Source: Thermoflexaceae bacterium (GTDB lineage Bacteria > Chloroflexota > Dehalococcoidia > Tepidiformales > Tepidiformaceae). Taken from it: a stretch of 64,000 nt of DNA. The stretch's first letter is position 1. Every line of letters starts with the position of its first letter. The DNA lies in the NCBI GenBank assembly GCA_015075555.1, contig JABTUD010000001.1:62001-126000 (forward strand). Direction: 5' to 3'. Below, piece after piece: positions 47,304 through 55,138 of this stretch. The notes under the pieces were generated by a model. It was given only the letters and a program-made list of their open reading frames with translations, made no database searches and was not told where the DNA came from. The translations under genes and the position numbers were made by a program.

Positions 47304-47314
47304 CCGGCCGGCTA
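47301..47314. repeat. 14-base palindrome holding the stop codons of rodA and radA
   Basis: TAGCCGGCCGGCTA is perfectly palindromic. Its two ends are the TAG stop codon of rodA on the plus strand and of radA on the minus strand. It may form part of a bidirectional termination signal, but no T-run follows on either side. Confidence 0.7.
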
Positions 47315-48685
47315 TCCCGGGCGGCCCTGGGGAAGCGCCACCCGGAGCGCCTCGCGCACATTGCCCACGGGCAGCAGCCGGAGACCTTCGACGGGCGCCG
47401 TTCCGGGCGGCACAAGGCAGTGCCGAAGCCCAAGCCTGGCGAGCTCCGCGAGCCGCCGCTGGGCCTGCTGCACAGGGCGGATGGCGCCGCTCAGGGCTAC
47501 TTCGCCCAGGAAGGCGGTTCCCGGCTCGAGCTCCCGGTCCTGGATCGCCGAGGCGAGTGCCGCCACCACGGCAAGGTCGGCGGAGGGATCGCGCAGGCGC
47601 AGCCCGCCCGAGACGGTGGCCACGACATCGAGATTGGCGGCAAAAAGCCCACCCCGGCGCGCCAGCACCGCCAGCAGCAGGTGCAACCGCGCCACCTCCA
47701 GCCCGGAGGCAATCCGGCGAGGCGCTGCGAGGTGCGACGGCACTGCCAGCGCCTGGATCTCGATGGCGAGCGGGCGCGACCCCTCGATGATGGCCGTCAC
47801 GGCGCAACCGGATGCCGTGGTGCCCGCCGCCTCAAGGAAGGCCGCGCTCGGGCTTTCGACGCTGCGCAGCCCCTCGCCCGTCATCTCGAAGACGCCCACC
47901 TCGTCAGTCGCGCCGAAGCGGTTCTTCACCGCGCGCAGCACCCGCAGAAACCCCGATTCGGCGCTTTCGAAGTAGAGGACTGCATCGACGAGGTGTTCGA
48001 GGAGGCGCGGACCGGCGATTTCTCCACCCTTGGTGACATGCCCCGTGACGATGGTCGCGATCTCGCGCTCTTTCGCCCAGCCAACCAGACGCGCCCCCGC
48101 TTCCGCCAGCTGGGCGGGCCCGCCGGCACGCGACTCCAGCCCGGCAACGTAGACCGACTGGATGGAATCGATGATCAGCACCGACGCTCCCAGCTCGCCG
48201 GCAGCCGCCAGGGCCGCGTCGAGGTTCGCTTCGGGGACCAGGGCGACCGCCGACCCCTCCACTCCCAGCCGCGTGGCGCGCAACCTGACCTGCCGGGGCG
48301 ACTCCTCGCCGCAAACGTAGGCCACGGTCACACCCGCCCCGGCGAGCCGGGCAGCCGCCTGGAGCATGAGCGTCGACTTGCCGATGCCGGGCTCGCCCCC
48401 AACCAGCACGAGCGAGCCGGGCACGATACCGCCGCCAAGCACCCGGTCAAATTCAGGAATGCCGGTCAGCAGGCGCGCGCCGGGGTCATCCGGGACGTCA
48501 CGGAGGGAGAGGATACGCCCCGGCTCGGCATCGGGGTCGCCGGCACGGGCCAGGCCGCCCACCCCAGGAGCGCGCTGGAACGGCTCCAGCGTGTTCCAGG
48601 CTTCGCAGCGCGGGCAGCGGCCGGCGTGGGCGGCAGATTCCGCGCCGCATGCAGAACAGCGATACCCGCGCTGTACCTTCGCCAT
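47312..48685 (-). CDS. radA: RadA (Sms), DNA repair branch-migration ATPase
   Basis: RadA is a hexameric helicase that extends recombination intermediates. The 457-residue product has an N-terminal zinc finger (YRCSACGAESAAHAGRCPRC), a RecA-like core with VGGEPGIGKSTLML and DSIQSVYVAGL, the RadA-specific KNRFGATDEVGVFEM, and a C-terminal Lon-protease-like domain (LGEVALSGAIRPV). The start is ATG 48685. It is the second gene pointing at the rodA end. Confidence 0.95.
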   Translation of the reverse strand: MAKVQRGYRCSACGAESAAHAGRCPRCEAWNTLEPFQRAPGVGGLARAGDPDAEPGRILSLRDVPDDPGARLLTGIPEFDRVLGGGIVPGSLVLVGGEPGIGKSTLMLQAAARLAGAGVTVAYVCGEESPRQVRLRATRLGVEGSAVALVPEANLDAALAAAGELGASVLIIDSIQSVYVAGLESRAGGPAQLAEAGARLVGWAKEREIATIVTGHVTKGGEIAGPRLLEHLVDAVLYFESAESGFLRVLRAVKNRFGATDEVGVFEMTGEGLRSVESPSAAFLEAAGTTASGCAVTAIIEGSRPLAIEIQALAVPSHLAAPRRIASGLEVARLHLLLAVLARRGGLFAANLDVVATVSGGLRLRDPSADLAVVAALASAIQDRELEPGTAFLGEVALSGAIRPVQQAQRRLAELARLGLRHCLVPPGTAPVEGLRLLPVGNVREALRVALPQGRPG

Positions 48686-48727
48686 CGCCGGGATCCTACG
48701 GTGGAGCGGCGCCGTGCGCATCCGCGA

Positions 48728-50029
48728 TCATTGGGCGGCGCGCACGGGCGGCGATGGTTTCCGCGCCAGTATGAAGAAGACCGAGCCGCAAAGGGCGATC
48801 CCGGCGAGGATATCGAAGCCGATGCGGTAGTCTCCCGTCCGGTCGTACACATACCCGGCAATCAGCGGCCCCGAGATGGTTCCCAGGATAATCACCATGT
48901 TCGAGACGCCCATGATCTTGCCGAACGACGCCCGTCCGAAGTAGTCCGCCCGGAGAGCGGCCATCTGCGGACCGCGCCACCCCCACGCCAGTCCGTGAAG
49001 GAGCGTGAACGCGGCAACCATCCATACGTTCACCGCGTGCGAAAGCAGCAACAGGCCTGCCGAGTGCATCCCCATGCAGGCCACGACCAGGCCGCGCTTG
49101 GACACCCGGTCCCCGACAACGCCGCCGCTGAGCGTCCCGGCAAGGAACAGCATGGTCATGAAGAACACGACGACGGATGCCTGTCCCAGCGAGTAGCCCT
49201 GGCTCTGGGTGAGGTGCGACACGAGATGAACGCTCATCGCCGAGACCGTAAAGAGCGCCGAGGCGTGGCCGAGTGACACCCACCAGAATGACGGCGCGTG
49301 CAGGGCCTCCCGCAACGTGAAGTCTGGACCGGGTGCAGCGACAATCACTGGCTCGCCGTCAGTTCCCTCTCGGTGCGCCGTGCGCGGCGGGGCGCCATCG
49401 GGCCGCAGGCCCATCTCGTGCGGGTGGTGGCGCAACACCTGCGTGAGAGGAAGCCCAACGGCCAGTACCACGAACCCGGAGAGAAGCGCAGTCGTCCGCC
49501 ACCCCGCCAGGTCGAGGACGAGCACGGTGATGGGAACGGCCATCCCGCCCAGCGCGAACCCGGTAGAGGTGAGGCTGATGGCGGTGGCCCTGTGGCGCTC
49601 GAACCAGTGAACGGCCGCGAACGTGACCGTCAGGTACCCGGCGAGGCTCGCACCCACGGCCATCACGAAGAAGGCTGAAAAGAACGTCAGCGGTGAGTTG
49701 ACCCGGCTGAAAAGCATGAATCCCACGCCCAGGATGACGACCCCGGCGCGCGCAACTGCCCGGGGCCCGAACCGGTCGAGCAGCCAGCCCTGTACCGGGC
49801 CCATGATGCCGTTTTCCGCCTCACGCAGGGACGAGGCCGCCGAGAGCATGGTCTTGCTCCAGCCGAAGTCCTCGCGCAGCAGGACAACGTAGGCGCCATA
49901 CGCCTGGCCCAGCAGTGCGCTGTGCAGCAGCTGCAGCGCCGAACCGGCCATGACGATCCACCAGCCGTAAAACAGGGAACGGCCACGCCGGGGAGCGTCA
50001 CCAGTGCTGGATTGGGAGACTTCGGACAC
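48728..50029 (-). CDS. Major facilitator superfamily transporter
   Basis: A 433-residue transporter with about 12 membrane helices. The opening FYGWWIVMAGSALQLLHSAL resembles monocarboxylate/oxalate-formate-type MFS proteins, and the loop GWLLDRFGPRAVARAG is the family signature between helices 2 and 3. A second one follows in GGVVGDRVSKRGLV. GTG 50029 with AGGAAGAG upstream is chosen; the frame stays open far upstream, without hydrophobic sequence. Substrate unknown. Confidence 0.85.
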   Translation of the reverse strand: MSEVSQSSTGDAPRRGRSLFYGWWIVMAGSALQLLHSALLGQAYGAYVVLLREDFGWSKTMLSAASSLREAENGIMGPVQGWLLDRFGPRAVARAGVVILGVGFMLFSRVNSPLTFFSAFFVMAVGASLAGYLTVTFAAVHWFERHRATAISLTSTGFALGGMAVPITVLVLDLAGWRTTALLSGFVVLAVGLPLTQVLRHHPHEMGLRPDGAPPRTAHREGTDGEPVIVAAPGPDFTLREALHAPSFWWVSLGHASALFTVSAMSVHLVSHLTQSQGYSLGQASVVVFFMTMLFLAGTLSGGVVGDRVSKRGLVVACMGMHSAGLLLLSHAVNVWMVAAFTLLHGLAWGWRGPQMAALRADYFGRASFGKIMGVSNMVIILGTISGPLIAGYVYDRTGDYRIGFDILAGIALCGSVFFILARKPSPPVRAAQ

Positions 50030-50116
50030 GTCTCTTCCTGAGACCGCCAGGACGGGGAATGAAGGGAGTCTACGGGGTCCGGGGCAACCGGGCCTGCGGC
50101 GCCGCGAGGCCGAGGG

Positions 50117-50122
50117 TAGACT
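50117..50122 (+). promoter_or_regulatory. -10 box of the PPOX-family gene
   Basis: TAGACT, followed by a short leader with GGAGG (50130-50134) six bases before ATG 50141. The same hexamer as at sufR and fur, but here with a ribosome site. Confidence 0.45.
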
Positions 50123-50140
50123 GCCAGTCGGAGGTGCTTC

Positions 50141-50581
50141 ATGTCGCTCACAATGACCCGCGCCGAACGCGAGGGTTTTCTCGCCGCCCTGCACGTGGGG
50201 ATCCTGTCGGTCAGCGAGGAAGGCCGCGGGCCGATCGCCGTGCCCATCTGGTACTGGTACCAGCCGGGCGGTGATATCCACATGGTCACCGGCCCGAATT
50301 CACGGAAGGCGGAGGCGCTGCGCGCGGCAGGGCGCGCCTCGTTCACTGTACAGACCGAAACCCCACCCTACAGCTACGCCACGGTCGAAGGGCCGGTCAC
50401 GCTGACCACCCCGGACTTCGAGCGCGACATCCGGCAGGTGGCCATCCGCTACCTCGGCGAGCGCGGGGGCGAGGCCTACCTCGCCGCAACAGGCTCGACC
50501 GGCGAGGGCAGCGTGCTGGTGCGCCTGACGCCCGAGCGCTGGCTAACGGTCGACTACGGCAAGCAGTACCGGGCGGGCTGA
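50141..50581 (+). CDS. Pyridoxamine-phosphate-oxidase-fold protein (FMN/F420 type)
   Basis: A 146-residue split-barrel flavin-binding protein: MTRAEREGFLAALHVGILSV, then VPIWYWYQPGGDIHMVTGPN and ASFTVQTETPPYSYATVEGP. This order is typical of the small PPOX-like family that uses FMN, F420 or haem. The exact cofactor and substrate are not evident. It stands alone; its stop meets the convergent recG end after one base. Confidence 0.85.
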   Translation: MSLTMTRAEREGFLAALHVGILSVSEEGRGPIAVPIWYWYQPGGDIHMVTGPNSRKAEALRAAGRASFTVQTETPPYSYATVEGPVTLTTPDFERDIRQVAIRYLGERGGEAYLAATGSTGEGSVLVRLTPERWLTVDYGKQYRAG

Positions 50582-53056
50582 TCAGTTCGCTTCGGTTGCC
50601 CTTTCGAGGAATGGCTTCACCATCGCTGCAAGGGAGCGGTGCTCGGGCTTCTGCAGCAAGGGGTCGCGTTCCAGCACCCGCTCTGCCATGGCCCGCGCCC
50701 GGTAGAGAAGGTCGCGGTCGGTGAGCCGCGCGACGCGGAGCATGGAGTTCGCCCCGCTCTGCACGCGTCCCCAGGCCTCTCCCTCGCCGCGCATCTCCAG
50801 GTCGACCTCGGCGAGCCTGAACCCGTCGGTGGTTTCGACCATCGCCTCCAGGCGTTCGCGCGCGTCCGGGCCCGGGTCTTCGCCGGAGCTGAAGAGCATG
50901 CAGTAGCTCTGCAGCTCCGAACGCCCAACGCGCCCCCGGAACTGGTGGAGCTGGCTCAGGCCGAAGCGCTCCGCGCCCTCGATGACAATGACCGTAGCGT
51001 TGGGAACGTCAATTCCAACTTCGATCACGCTGGTCGAGACGAGCACGTCCGTTTCGTGCCGGCCAAAGCGGCCCATGATTTCGTCTTTCTGGCGCCCGGG
51101 CATCCGGCCGTGGAGCAGGCCGAGCCTGTAGTTGCGCAGAGGACCGCTACGGAGCCGGTCGAACTCCTCTTCGGCCGAGCGCACGTCGAGCGCTTCCGAC
51201 TCCTCCACCAGGGGGCAGATGACAAACGCCTGCTCCCCGGCGTTGAGCCGCTCACGGATGAAAGCGTAGGCCTCGTCGCGTTCATGGGGCTGCACCCAGA
51301 CCGTCGACACCGGCTTCCGGCCGGGCGGCATCTCGTCGATTGTCGACACCTCCAGGTCACCGTACACGGTCAGGGCGAGCGTGCGCGGGATGGGCGTGGC
51401 GGTCATCACCAGCAGGTGCGGGTTGTGCCCCTTCTGACGCAGCTTCGAACGCTGCATAACACCAAAGCGGTGCTGCTCATCGACCACCGCCAGGCCCAGG
51501 CGCGGCATCTGCACCTCGTCCTCGAGAAGCGCGTGCGTGCCGATCACAATGTCCGCGCCCCCGTGGGCCGCGTCGCTGCGGATCTGTGTCTTCTGCACGG
51601 CGGTAAGTGAGCCGGTGAGCAGGAGGACGCGCAGGCTTCTCCCCAGCCAGCCGGGAGCGAAGACACCGTCGAGAGCGGTCAGGTCGCCGCCACCCAGGAG
51701 CCGCGCGAAGGAGCGGTAGTGCTGCTCAGCCAGGATTTCAGTGGGCGCCATCAGGGCCGCCTGGTAGCCGGACTGGACAGCAGCCATGATGGCGGCGAAG
51801 GCCACCACCGTCTTGCCGCTGCCAACATCGCCCTGCAGCAGCCTCAGCATGGGCCGCGGGCCTCTTATGTCGCGGAGAATGTCTTCCATAGTGTCTTGCT
51901 GGGCGCGCGTCAGCGGGAATGGCAGGGAACGGAGAAACGGGGTGAGCCGGGCACCCAGGGTGAGTGCGGGCGCATCGCTCCCCTGTTGCCATTCCGCCCG
52001 GCGCATGAGCACAGCGGCCTGGATTGCCAGGAATTCGCCCAGCGCGAGCCTGCGGCGGGCCTCTTCCATTTCAGCGAAGCCGGCCGGGTAGTGATAGGCG
52101 CGGATGGCCGCGGCCAGGGCGCCGAGCCCCTCCGCTTCGCGTTGCCAGGCCGGCACCGGATCCACAATCCGATCAGCGAGTTGGTCGACGGCCGCCTTCA
52201 CCACCCGGCGGATGGTGCGCTGTCCGAGGCCCTGGGTCGCGGGGTAGACGGGCACAAGGCGCCCTGTGTGCAGGAGCTCCTCGTCAAACTGCTCGTACTC
52301 GGGATTCTCCATCTGGAGGGCGCCGCGGTATCTGCGCACCTTCCCCGAGACGACGATGGTTTCGCCAATGGCGAGGCCCCTGGCGACGTAGGGCATGTTG
52401 AACCACGAGATGCGCAGCATCCCGGTCCCATCGCTGATGACCGCTTCGGAGCCTTTGAGACGGCGGCCAAAGCGCGCCTGGCCGCAGGTGACCACCTTGC
52501 CAACCACCGTTTGCGGCGCCCCGGAAGGCTGCAGCTCCCGGATCTTCCGCATGTCGGAGAAGTCGTTGAAGCGGCGCGGAAAGAGCCGCGCGGCATCGGC
52601 CACGGTGACCACGCCGAGCTTTTCGAAACGTGCTGCGTTTGCCTTCGAGACCCCGGGCAACTTTGTCACGGGCGAATTCAGCTCGAGCGCCGGCAGGCGG
52701 GGTGTAGCCGCAGGGGCCAGGGGCTCTCCGGGAGGAGTGGACCGGCGTGGCGCCGGCCTCCGGGCCAGCGGAGGTGTGACGGGCGGCCGGGGCGCGGGTA
52801 CCGGCGCACTGAGGGCGCGAATCGTGGCTTCGACCCAGGCCCTGCGCTCCTCTTCCGGCAGTGACCGGGAGCCCAGCTGGGGCAGGGTCCGCACACACTC
52901 GCGGAGGGGGTCGCCACGCTCCAGCAGGCCGTCTTCTGCCATCTGGATGAGCATCCGGTCGAGCCCGCCGATGACGGCCTGGTTGTCGCAGCCACGCTGG
53001 AGCTCTAGCTCGAACACCCGTCGCAGGCGGCTGGAATCGGTAACAGGCACCGTCAA
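50582..53056 (-). CDS. recG: RecG, branched-DNA helicase
   Basis: RecG remodels stalled replication forks. The 824-residue product has an N-terminal extension of about 130 residues ahead of the wedge domain, including a Pro/Arg-rich linker. Next come the HhH-like TKLPGVSKANAARFEKLGV, the OB fold, and the helicase core with RLLQGDVGSGKTVVAFAAIM, VVDEQHRFGVMQR and MTATPIPRTLALT. TTG 53056 overlaps the degV stop (TTGA), so the two are coupled. The extension makes it longer than the common form of about 690 residues. Confidence 0.95.
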   Translation of the reverse strand: MTVPVTDSSRLRRVFELELQRGCDNQAVIGGLDRMLIQMAEDGLLERGDPLRECVRTLPQLGSRSLPEEERRAWVEATIRALSAPVPAPRPPVTPPLARRPAPRRSTPPGEPLAPAATPRLPALELNSPVTKLPGVSKANAARFEKLGVVTVADAARLFPRRFNDFSDMRKIRELQPSGAPQTVVGKVVTCGQARFGRRLKGSEAVISDGTGMLRISWFNMPYVARGLAIGETIVVSGKVRRYRGALQMENPEYEQFDEELLHTGRLVPVYPATQGLGQRTIRRVVKAAVDQLADRIVDPVPAWQREAEGLGALAAAIRAYHYPAGFAEMEEARRRLALGEFLAIQAAVLMRRAEWQQGSDAPALTLGARLTPFLRSLPFPLTRAQQDTMEDILRDIRGPRPMLRLLQGDVGSGKTVVAFAAIMAAVQSGYQAALMAPTEILAEQHYRSFARLLGGGDLTALDGVFAPGWLGRSLRVLLLTGSLTAVQKTQIRSDAAHGGADIVIGTHALLEDEVQMPRLGLAVVDEQHRFGVMQRSKLRQKGHNPHLLVMTATPIPRTLALTVYGDLEVSTIDEMPPGRKPVSTVWVQPHERDEAYAFIRERLNAGEQAFVICPLVEESEALDVRSAEEEFDRLRSGPLRNYRLGLLHGRMPGRQKDEIMGRFGRHETDVLVSTSVIEVGIDVPNATVIVIEGAERFGLSQLHQFRGRVGRSELQSYCMLFSSGEDPGPDARERLEAMVETTDGFRLAEVDLEMRGEGEAWGRVQSGANSMLRVARLTDRDLLYRARAMAERVLERDPLLQKPEHRSLAAMVKPFLERATEAN

Positions 53057-53895
53057 TCCCCGTGCAGGATGGCCACTCCCAGGGCGTTCGCGCCAAGGTA
53101 GACGCCCACCGTGGGGCCAAGCATGGCGGGCTGCACGTCCGTATGCGGCAGGAGCGGGCGCAACCTGGCGACAAACGCTTCCGTCTCCTCGCGATTGCCC
53201 GTGCAGGTCGCAAAGAGGGCCTTGGCGCGCCCATCGGCGGTTGCCAGCTCGAATATGCGCTCTTCGGCGCGCCGGCGTGTGCGAACGCGCTCGATCGGTA
53301 CAACCTCCCCGTCGTCGACGCCAACGATGGGCTTGATGCTGAGCACCGACCCGAGGAACGAGCTCGCGCGCCCGATACGGCCCCCCCGCCGGAGGTACTC
53401 GAGCGTGTCCACCACCACAACCACCTCCACCCTGTCCATTGCCCGGCGGGCGGCAGCAACGACGTCTTCGAGGCCCGCCCCCGCCAGTGCGGCGATCGCC
53501 GCCTCGCGCACCACCAACCCCAACCCGAGGCTCACCGTGTAGGAATCGATGAGCTCGATGTGCAGACCGCCATGGGCAACCTGGTCGCGGGCGACGGAGG
53601 CGGAGTTGAGCGTTCCCGACAGCTTCGATGAGAGGTGGATGGAGACGATCTCGCTTGTCTCCTGCCCCAGGCGCTCGTACACCTGCCTGAACATCTCGGC
53701 TGATGGCTGACTCGTTCGCGGCAGCTCTGACGCTGTGCCAAGGCGTTCGTAGAAGGCGCTGGCATCGATGTCCACGCCGTCGAGCAGGGCTTCCTCCCCG
53801 AAGAAGACGGTGAGCGGCACCACGACGATGCCAAGCGCCTCAACAATCTCCTTTGGAAGATCACAGGTGGAGTCGGTCACGATTCGGACGGCCAT
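53053..53895 (-). CDS. DegV-family fatty-acid-binding protein
   Basis: DegV proteins bind fatty acids; in Firmicutes they (FakB) present fatty acids to the kinase FakA. The 280-residue product has the family start VRIVTDSTCDLP, the TSQPSAEMFRQVYERL segment, HLSSKLSGTLNSA, and LEYLRRGGRIGRAS. A FakA partner is not in the window, so the role is open. It precedes recG with overlapping codons. Confidence 0.92.
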   Translation of the reverse strand: MAVRIVTDSTCDLPKEIVEALGIVVVPLTVFFGEEALLDGVDIDASAFYERLGTASELPRTSQPSAEMFRQVYERLGQETSEIVSIHLSSKLSGTLNSASVARDQVAHGGLHIELIDSYTVSLGLGLVVREAAIAALAGAGLEDVVAAARRAMDRVEVVVVVDTLEYLRRGGRIGRASSFLGSVLSIKPIVGVDDGEVVPIERVRTRRRAEERIFELATADGRAKALFATCTGNREETEAFVARLRPLLPHTDVQPAMLGPTVGVYLGANALGVAILHGD

Positions 53896-53920
53896 AATTG
53901 CTCAGTTGCCTATGCGAAAG

Positions 53921-53951
53921 AGTATAAACGTTTCGCCGCTCGCGATAGAAT
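53921..53951. promoter_or_regulatory. Divergent degV / NUDIX promoters
   Basis: The minus-strand box TATACT (53926-53921) serves degV with a leader of about 20 bases. The plus-strand box TAGAAT (53946-53951) ends 6 bases before the NUDIX GTG at 53958. The degV -35 region would overlap the NUDIX -10 box, so the two promoters probably compete. Confidence 0.5.
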
Positions 53952-53957
53952 ACGCCG

Positions 53958-54422
53958 GTGGACGTTCAGCCGCCGGAGCGCCGGCCTTCGATTCGCGTCA
54001 TTGCCCTGGCGATCGCCTGGCGCGGCGACGAGTTGCTCCTGCTAAGTGGCACAGACGAGGTGAAAGGCGACCGCTTCCTTCGCCCGCCCGGGGGAGGCGT
54101 CGAGTTCGGCGAGACTTCGGGCACCACGGTCGAGCGGGAGATGATGGAGGAGTTCGGCGCCCGCGTGGTCCTGAAGCGGTTTCTCGGCGTCATCGAGGAT
54201 GTCTTCATTTACCGGGGCGAGGTGGGCCACCAGGTCGCCTTCCTGCACGAGGTCGAGTTCGAGGACAGCGCGTTCTACGCACTTGAAGCGATCGAGTTCA
54301 TCGAGGCCGAATGGGACGGCCCCGCGACCTGGCGGCCGCTGGCGAGCCTCGCCTCGGGCCCCGACCGGCTCGTCCCGGAGGGGCTCTTCGAAATCCTGAG
54401 CGCGGCCCGGTGCGGGGAGTAG
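53958..54422 (+). CDS. NUDIX hydrolase
   Basis: NUDIX enzymes hydrolyse nucleoside diphosphates linked to another group. The 154-residue product has a complete Nudix box, GGGVEFGETSGTTVEREMME followed by EFGA, matching Gx5Ex7REUxEExGU. The specificity is not evident; the C-terminal LASGPDRLVPEGLFEIL is common in small Nudix proteins. It starts with GTG after a leaderless-type promoter. Its stop codon forms the first half of the -10 box of the next gene. Confidence 0.9.
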   Translation: MDVQPPERRPSIRVIALAIAWRGDELLLLSGTDEVKGDRFLRPPGGGVEFGETSGTTVEREMMEEFGARVVLKRFLGVIEDVFIYRGEVGHQVAFLHEVEFEDSAFYALEAIEFIEAEWDGPATWRPLASLASGPDRLVPEGLFEILSAARCGE

Positions 54423-54425
54423 AAT
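54420..54425 (+). promoter_or_regulatory. -10 box of rpe overlapping the NUDIX stop codon
   Basis: TAGAAT at 54420-54425 begins with the TAG stop of the NUDIX gene. ATG 54433 is 7 bases downstream, and the other possible ATG (54424) lies inside the box, so 54433 is the likelier start. Confidence 0.55.
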
Positions 54426-54432
54426 GGGTTTG

Positions 54433-55098
54433 ATGCCGCGCCTGAAGCTCGCCCCCTCGATTCTCACCGCCGACTTCGGCCGCCTCGCCGATGAGGTGCG
54501 CGCGGCCGAGGCGGGCGGCGCCGACTATCTCCATCTGGACGTGATGGACGGCCGCTTCGTGCCCAACATCACCTTCGGGCCGTTGCTCGTGGACGCGCTG
54601 CGACGCGTCACAAGTCTCCCGTTCGACATCCACCTGATGATCGTGGAGCCCGAGCGCCACCTGGATGCGTTCGCCGAGACGGCGGACATCATCAACGTTC
54701 ACATCGAGGTCTCGCCCCACATCAACCGCACCCTCGATGCCATCCACCGGCTCGGTAAGAAGGCGGGCGTCTGCCTGAACCCCGGCACCCCCGTGAGCGC
54801 AATCGAAGAGTCGTTGCCCGACGCCGACCAGGTCATGGTTATGACAATCAACCCCGGCTGGGGCGGTCAGCAGATGATCCCTCGCCAGCTGCAAAAGGTG
54901 GCCGCCATCCGGCGCCTGCTCGTTGCCGGGGGGCACCCGGGCGAGATCGAAATAGACGGCGGCGTGAAGGTGGGCAACGCCGCCGCCTGCGCGGCCGCAG
55001 GCGCGGACGTGCTCGTCTGTGGGAGCTCGGTGTTCAACGCCGAGGCCGGCCCGGGGCAGAACCTCGAAGCGCTGCGCCGGGCGATTACCGGGCCCTGA
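54433..55098 (+). CDS. rpe: Ribulose-phosphate 3-epimerase
   Basis: Rpe interconverts ribulose 5-phosphate and xylulose 5-phosphate in the pentose phosphate pathway. The 221-residue (beta/alpha)8 barrel begins MPRLKLAPSILTADFGRLAD, and the metal ligands lie in HLDVMDGRFVPNITFGP, IHLMIVEPE and EIDGGVKVGNA. Phosphate-binding motifs are MTINPGWGGQ and VCGSSVFNA. ATG 54433 aligns with the family start; ATG 54424 would add MGL. Confidence 0.95.
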   Translation: MPRLKLAPSILTADFGRLADEVRAAEAGGADYLHLDVMDGRFVPNITFGPLLVDALRRVTSLPFDIHLMIVEPERHLDAFAETADIINVHIEVSPHINRTLDAIHRLGKKAGVCLNPGTPVSAIEESLPDADQVMVMTINPGWGGQQMIPRQLQKVAAIRRLLVAGGHPGEIEIDGGVKVGNAAACAAAGADVLVCGSSVFNAEAGPGQNLEALRRAITGP

Positions 55099-55122
55099 TC
55101 GAGGCTTGACCCGGTCCGCCCT

Positions 55123-55128
55123 TACACT
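55123..55128 (+). promoter_or_regulatory. -10 box of priA
   Basis: TACACT, 10 bases before ATG 55139, in the 40-base gap after rpe. No ribosome site is visible. Confidence 0.4.
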
Positions 55129-55138
55129 GCGAGCCCAG

